Of a stretch of 64,000 bases of DNA, positions 58,122 to 64,000 are shown piece by piece; the first letter of the stretch is position 1, and each line of letters starts with the position of its first letter. Location: assembly GCA_037179515.1 (NCBI GenBank), contig JAXCGZ010000079.1, positions 15,001 to 79,000 of the forward strand. The letters run 5' to 3'. The notes beneath the pieces are model-generated. The model saw nothing but the letters and a program-made list of their open reading frames with translations, made no database searches and was not told the DNA's origin. The DNA comes from Halocaridina rubra. Lineage: Eukaryota; Arthropoda; Malacostraca; Decapoda; Atyidae. The translations under genes and the position numbers were made by a program.

Positions 58122-58271
58122 TGTTCTCGTGAGTGTGGTAGCGGAGAGAAACGACGGCAAGTTGTGTGCTTCGGCTCCAAAGAACTGTGCCGGCCTGAAG
58201 ACAGACCCGTGGACAGAATGACGTGCAACAATCACCTCTGTGCTGAATGGTCTACAGGAGACTGGGGACAT
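58122..58271 (+). CDS. ADAMTS exon: TSR6
   Basis: CSRECGSGEKRRQVVC ... CRPEDRPVDRMTCNNHLC, then AEWSTGDWGH opening TSR7. 50 codons, phase 0 at both ends. The O-fucose consensus is broken (Glu in place of Ser/Thr before the second Cys). Confidence 0.95.
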
Positions 58272-58398
58272 GTAAGTAAGCTTTCATTTTCTTCTGTAAT
58301 GTTTTTGTTAATTACAAAGATCAGTGTTATGATTTTTAAAATATCATTGAGATACAGTTGTACTATTTTTTTTTCTTTATTTCTTTTCCTGTCGATAG

Positions 58399-58602
58399 TG
58401 TCGCATTCGTCGAAGACGATGCGGCCGAGGTAAACAGGAAAGACTCGTCATGTGCCGGGATCCAAATGGGCCGGTATTAGATGAACGACACTGCCACGCT
58501 GCGGATAAACCCACTCACTCTCGGCCTTGTAAAGTTGCTTGTAGTAATAAAAGACGAGGACGACGTCAACGCTACAAGTGGAAAACGGGGGAATGGTCAC
58601 CG
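58399..58602 (+). CDS. ADAMTS exon: TSR7, start of TSR8 (last exon in window)
   Basis: CRIRRRRCGRGKQERLVMC ... CHAADKPTHSRPCKVAC, a basic RRGRRQRYKWK stretch, then WKTGEWSP. The intron before it is 127 bp. Donor gtaaag at 58603 follows the WSP|Cys pattern of the other TSR exons, so the gene should continue beyond the window. Reading on without splicing gives 60 more codons to TGA at 58785. Confidence 0.9.
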
Positions 58603-60400
58603 GTAAAGTATCGTAGACACCCTTTACCACAAAAGTCTCCTCATTATTCAAAACATGAAAGTAACAGTAGAAATAGACATACACAAAATAATATAAAATT
58701 AAGGATTAGTAATAATATAAGATACAAAAAATTTAAATATATTGATGAGATTCAATCAGAGAGTCATTCTGAACATCCTTCATGATAGTTTTTATAGCTA
58801 GTTTTTAATGCACATTGCCAAATCATTATCCTGAAAGGATTTTTTTCCTTTTGTCATCTCCATGTAATGCATCTTAATTATACTTCAGTCTCTACTTTGG
58901 AAAAATGCAAGAGTGTTCTCTGTTATCATTTGCTTGTAGAATTACCAATGGGTATTGAAAATAAGATCAGAATATTTAAAAAATTATAATTACGGTATTG
59001 GTGTTGTTTGCATATTGAATATATGCAAAGGCTTGACTGAGCATGAGAGTATAACTTGCTATGGGATACTAGTTTAGATAATGTTGCTGTGGCACTCCCT
59101 CTCAGAATCAAGATAGAAAATATGATCAACGCTTAGAAGACACTTAAATGTATATATAAAATATAATTATGTGTGGAGATGGAATTGATCATGTTTTAAA
59201 TAATTATTCTATATTAACAGCCCCAAGTAATTCACTGTGTTTCCACTTGTTTGATATTATTAAACCTTGTAGTATTGTTATTTAAGTCCTGTTTGATATT
59301 TCAGATGTTATGATATGCTCTATATGAATCATTTTTGTGTAATTTTGGGAAACTACTGAGTTTTTCTTTTGTCACCCCGTTTTTATTTGTAAAAGAAACA
59401 GTAGCAGCATATGTAAATATCAATTAATTGTTTTAATTTAATTTTTAGATTATAATGCACATTTGTTAGAGTATTAAAACTGTTAGTGTGCTCCATATCT
59501 GTTCGTGGGTTACTGCTATGTATGTATATTTATAAGGATAGTGCAGAATTGTGTGATGTATAATTCTTAACTGACTATTGAACTTTGACAATGCACTTCA
59601 CAACAGTCTTGACCTTAAAGGTGAATATACTGTTTTTCATTAGAAATTAGCATTTAGCTTTAGTTAAGCCAGTTTTGTATACATATGTATATTTTATATT
59701 CGACTTTGGGTCATATGATTAGCTGTTTAGTATGATTATTAGCTTTTATCCAACACTAATTTGTCATGCATATCATCTCTAGTAATTGCAGTCATGGTAC
59801 ACTGCACTTGATCGAGGATGTTTTGGTCAGGTAACCTCAGTGACAAATCTACGGTCATGTCTTTGATCAAATTATTCTGACCTTTTCTTATTGTTTCTAA
59901 TTGGAAAATATTAAGGTGACTTGTATTTTACAAAATACCATCTTAACACTGAATATATTAACATTACAATTGAATCGTCTTTTAACTTAGTTGTAATGTG
60001 TTTGGTAATTCCATCCTCCACCTTGCAGGATCATTTCATTCCTTGAAGAGTGTCATGTCATTTTTCTTTCTTAAGCAGTGTAGATTCGGTATGGCTTTTG
60101 TTATTGTCTTACTGGAGGCAGAAATTGGAAATTATGCATTCCTTTACACTGTTTATATTACAATTGTGTTCTTGTTAGAAACTGTGGATATATGAACATT
60201 ATGAGGTCCTTTAACAAGATGGTTGGCCAATTACGTACTCATCTGTTAGCTAGTGCATTCTACTGATAGCTGATGACCAATTCGGCTGTTAGAGCCTTAG
60301 AACGATATATGATATTGTGAGCAAGCCAGTTAGTGAACAGGATGGTTTGTATAGAAAAGTGAATTATACTTCTCTTCATGAGTAATGCAATACTACATGG

Positions 60401-60570
60401 TTAGTTGTGTGTCAGACGTAGTTGTGTATCAGACTCGGTCTCTGTTAGTCATGTATCAGCCTCGGACCCTGTTAGTCGTGTATCAGTCGTGCATCAGCCT
60501 AATACCCTGTAAGTCACGTATCAGCCGTAGTCATGTATCAGCTTCGTGCCCTGTTAGCCACGCAAGTCTA
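60401..60570. repeat. Degenerate minisatellite
   Basis: GTTAGTCATGTATCAGCCTC and variants (GTAAGTCACGTATCAGCC, GTTAGTCGTGTATCAG) recur about 6 times at 25-45 bp spacing. Confidence 0.7.
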
Positions 60571-60604
60571 ATGCCTTTCCCGTTTGCCCAGGTGTATAGT
60601 CTCT

Positions 60605-60605
<1 letters not shown>

Positions 60606-60671
<66 letters not shown>
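60606..60671. repeat. (TA)n microsatellite
   Basis: About 33 units. Confidence 0.95.
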
Positions 60672-60677
<6 letters not shown>

Positions 60678-60911
60678 TCAGGTGCATAGTCTCTTGAAAA
60701 TATATATGTATATATTTACTCGTAATAGACTTTAAGGCCAGAACTGAGTGTTTCCTTCAAGAACCTATTTCAACAGGAACCTTTGTTCCATTTGAGTTAA
60801 GAGTTAAATCTCAGTACTTGTTTGACAGCTTTATGTCCTTTACAGAAGGCATCCTTCTTAGCGAATTTTTTTGGGGATGTCTTTTGCTAGTGAGTGCCTG
60901 TATACCTTGTG

Positions 60912-61212
60912 GTCCCTTACTTACAAACGAGAAAGGTTCCTGAAGTCCTTTCGTAACTAGAATCCTTTGTAAGTTGTGTTTAGTTAAAAAAAGTCCTGTA
61001 CAGTAGTTACATATGCAGCTATTGTACAGTGCTAAGGCTAAAGACACTTAAGTACTACATAAAACAAAAAGTTTACAGTATTAATGAATTTTAATGCAGT
61101 AATAGTGATATAGTAATTCAGTACAGTTATGCATGCATTAATACATTGGTAGATAATGGGTAGGTTTAGTTTGTATCTGCGAATGTTCATAACTCGGTTG
61201 TATGTAAGTGCG
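60912..61212 (+). repeat. Dispersed repeat family E, copy 2
   Basis: Collinear diverged copy of 25100-25396 (CAAACGAGAAAGGTTCC, GGCTAAAGACACTTAAGTAC, GGTAGATAATGGGTAGG). Confidence 0.6.
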
Positions 61213-62319
61213 TCTGTATGTTGTTCAGAGCCACAGTTGGATGAGTGCTTGAGATTGTGGATGTTTTGGTTCTTTTGGTGAAAGGTCCATAGTCTGGGAC
61301 TATGGAAACTGCCTTTTACTTCCGATGACATTTTGGTTGTCACAGTGTAGGTGAAGTTGCCTGACATGAGAGAAATGTTTGATGAAGGTATTTGTCTGAT
61401 ATTTATTTTAGGGTATGGTATTGTTCTCTTGGCATCATGGAAATTTGTTTTGTTTCTTTTGCTTAGTGTGATGCTTTTTGCAGTGTTTGTTTTTGGATTC
61501 AGCAGTTTGCTGATAATTATTCAAATGTAATATTTGTTCTTTTGTGTTTAGTGCTTGTATTTCTTGTGTAGTGCCCTGTCTGTGGGTTGATGGGGAATGA
61601 CTTAGTATATAACGTTGTCTGATGAAAAATTGAATTGCTGGTTTGATATTGGGGTTGTGTCTTTTTTTCTGTTGCCTAAAGGGATGTGTTTTTCGTCCGC
61701 TTCTTTAATTATTTTGTTAAATAAATGCACAATATCATTTATGTTTGTGATAGAAGTACTGTTTACAGTTTAAAATTGACTATTTTATAATTGCCATATG
61801 CTTGTCTGTGTCGAGTTGGGTTATTTCCTGTTTTGGTGATGATAATGATTGAAAAGTGGTCAGAACCTAGGGTTTTGACCACCTTCCATGATGTCATGAG
61901 GGTGAGATTCGTTGAACAGGCGATATCTGGAGATTATGGTGGGAAATTAGCCTGGTGGGGAATATGTGAGTATTGATGAAAGATATTAAGAATGAAAAAG
62001 CTCCAGTTTTTTATTATACTTTTTAAACTGTCCACTCACATACTGTATTCCCATGTATTCAACTTTTTTTATGTTCTTCACCTTTTCCTATCATTACTCT
62101 TTTATAATTATTGCCATTATTATTATTTGCTGTTCTGTGTGACACAATTAATTCAAATGGGGGTAGACACAGACAAGTTTAAGTTGAGGTATTTAGGCTT
62201 GCTGCCCATTCTTTAACCCCATGGCAGGATCAAACCTTTCTTTGTCAGGCTTGTCACTTCCTAATTTGTTATCTCATTACTGAGCTGCTGCAGCCACTTT
62301 TATTGTATTATTTTTATTA

Positions 62320-62322
62320 ATA

Positions 62323-62378
<56 letters not shown>
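62320..62378. repeat. (ATT)n microsatellite
   Basis: About 19 ATT units. Confidence 0.95.
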
Positions 62379-62542
62379 TACCTTTTGCCTTGAAATAGCT
62401 AAAACACAAATGGATACTAGGTGAAAGAAAGAGCAGTGGCCAGAACAGTCTGTTAATTAATTGATTTTTAGTGATCAAGTTACTAGTTGTAAACATGAAC
62501 AGGCGTTAGTCACATTAGGTCACAAGATGAATAGTAAGTACA

Positions 62543-62692
<150 letters not shown>

Positions 62693-62749
62693 TCTACAAA
62701 AAACTTTTTTGAACCTCTGGGGAATCAAACTTGCATTGCAAGCTACAGA

Positions 62750-63133
<384 letters not shown>

Positions 63134-64000
63134 TGGTATGGTTTGGATTTGCTTGGTACAGTAAGCTGACTGAGTCTTCTACCAGAATCCTTGTGATAAG
63201 AAAAATAGTCTAGCATTTTGCATAAGTGGTAGGCAGCTAAAGTTTAATGTGGCCATATCTTCTAATGCTATTTTGATTTTTTTGATTTTTATATTTTATT
63301 ATGTTTTATCTAGGTGGATGCTCACTAATAAAGGATAGTGAGGCTTGAGAATATATGCAGTTATAATAGATTTCCAAATAAAAGCATTTGATTCTATTAC
63401 TTCTTCAAAGTATTAGGTACTGTTTGATTTTAGTTATTGAGTTTTCTTTGCAGTGCAGATACTATTATTAAATTTGTGATTGTTTTGTGTCCTAATTTTA
63501 AGTTATAATTATAAACTCTTTTGGAAGATCTGAGCCTTATTAATAAGTATTAGTGAGTATGGTAATTTCAAAACTTGCTAATGCTCTCATTGATATGAGT
63601 TACGAATATATCAAGGTGAAAATGAGTGATTTAGTACTTTTGCTGTATAAAAAGTTTGTACAATTAAAATGACAGGTTTATTTTTAGTGCTTCGTGTCAG
63701 TATTTAGATATAAACTAAAAAATGAGAGACTTGTACCGTAAAATGGTATTAATGGAAATTTAAAGAAATTTAACCATTGATAATGTAAGCATTGTGCATC
63801 ATATACTATAATGCAGACAGGCTGAAAAACCTCTGACAAGATGAAAGGCCGACTTGGGATTGTGAAAGGAAGAAATAAGTAGGTAGAGAATGTATTCAGT
63901 TGAAGGGGAATCATGTTGCATTGTATCAGGAACAAAACTAGCTTTTAAGACCATGTAATAGCTTAACCATCACCTCATCTCTTGTAAACTTTTTCCCTGA

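Noticed and set aside
61791..62216. Short ORFs as further ADAMTS exons
   Set aside because: No TSR cysteine pattern and no phase-0 start before a Cys.

Overview
The window looks like arthropod nuclear DNA, most likely from a decapod crustacean. That host call is an inference from three things: long-intron gene structure, extreme microsatellite load (TA, GT, GA, ATT, GATA and TCTA arrays every few kb), and abundant tRNA-derived SINEs and CR1/L2-type LINEs. No bacterial, plasmid or CRISPR-type organisation is present.

The only host gene I can support is one large metalloprotease gene on the + strand. Eighteen consecutive coding exons (22872 to 58602; 3650 nt, 1216 codons) keep a single frame across all junctions. 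They encode an ADAMTS of the ADAMTS9/ADAMTS20/GON-1 type. In order: a furin-type RTRR site, a zinc metalloprotease domain (HELGHLLNMPHD), a disintegrin-like module, thrombospondin repeat 1 (TSR1), a Cys-rich domain, a spacer, TSR2-5, a Thr-rich mucin-like and polar linker, TSR6, TSR7 and the start of TSR8. The signal peptide and prodomain must lie left of the window, or in exons I could not recognise. More TSRs, and the C-terminal GON domain expected in this family, should lie to the right.

Positions 1 to 22.8 kb are repeat-rich DNA: minisatellites (25-bp and 46-bp units), a 222-bp near-perfect palindrome, at least fourteen copies of one tRNA-derived SINE (many with clear target-site duplications), other dispersed repeats, and a cluster of one LINE family on the - strand (10.4 to 16.5 kb, plus a stub at 18.2 kb). 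A second full-length copy of the same LINE sits antisense in the 8.4-kb intron between spacer/TSR2 exons (37.0 to 41.0 kb). Both full-length copies have intact ORF1 and ORF2.

The most unusual structures are: (1) five degenerate tandem copies (about 93 bp each) of the 3' splice site plus first 43 nt of the exon completing the protease zinc site, lying just upstream of the real exon; (2) an ORF1/ORF2 overlap in the LINE with an A_AAT_TTT heptamer and no ATG before the endonuclease domain, suggesting -1 frameshifting; (3) LINE copies bordered by AC or CATA microsatellites, suggesting microsatellite-targeted insertion; (4) a MITE with long inverted repeats nested inside another repeat in an intron; (5) a thrombospondin repeat of the ADAMTS carrying a long acidic insertion, followed by a mucin-like linker.
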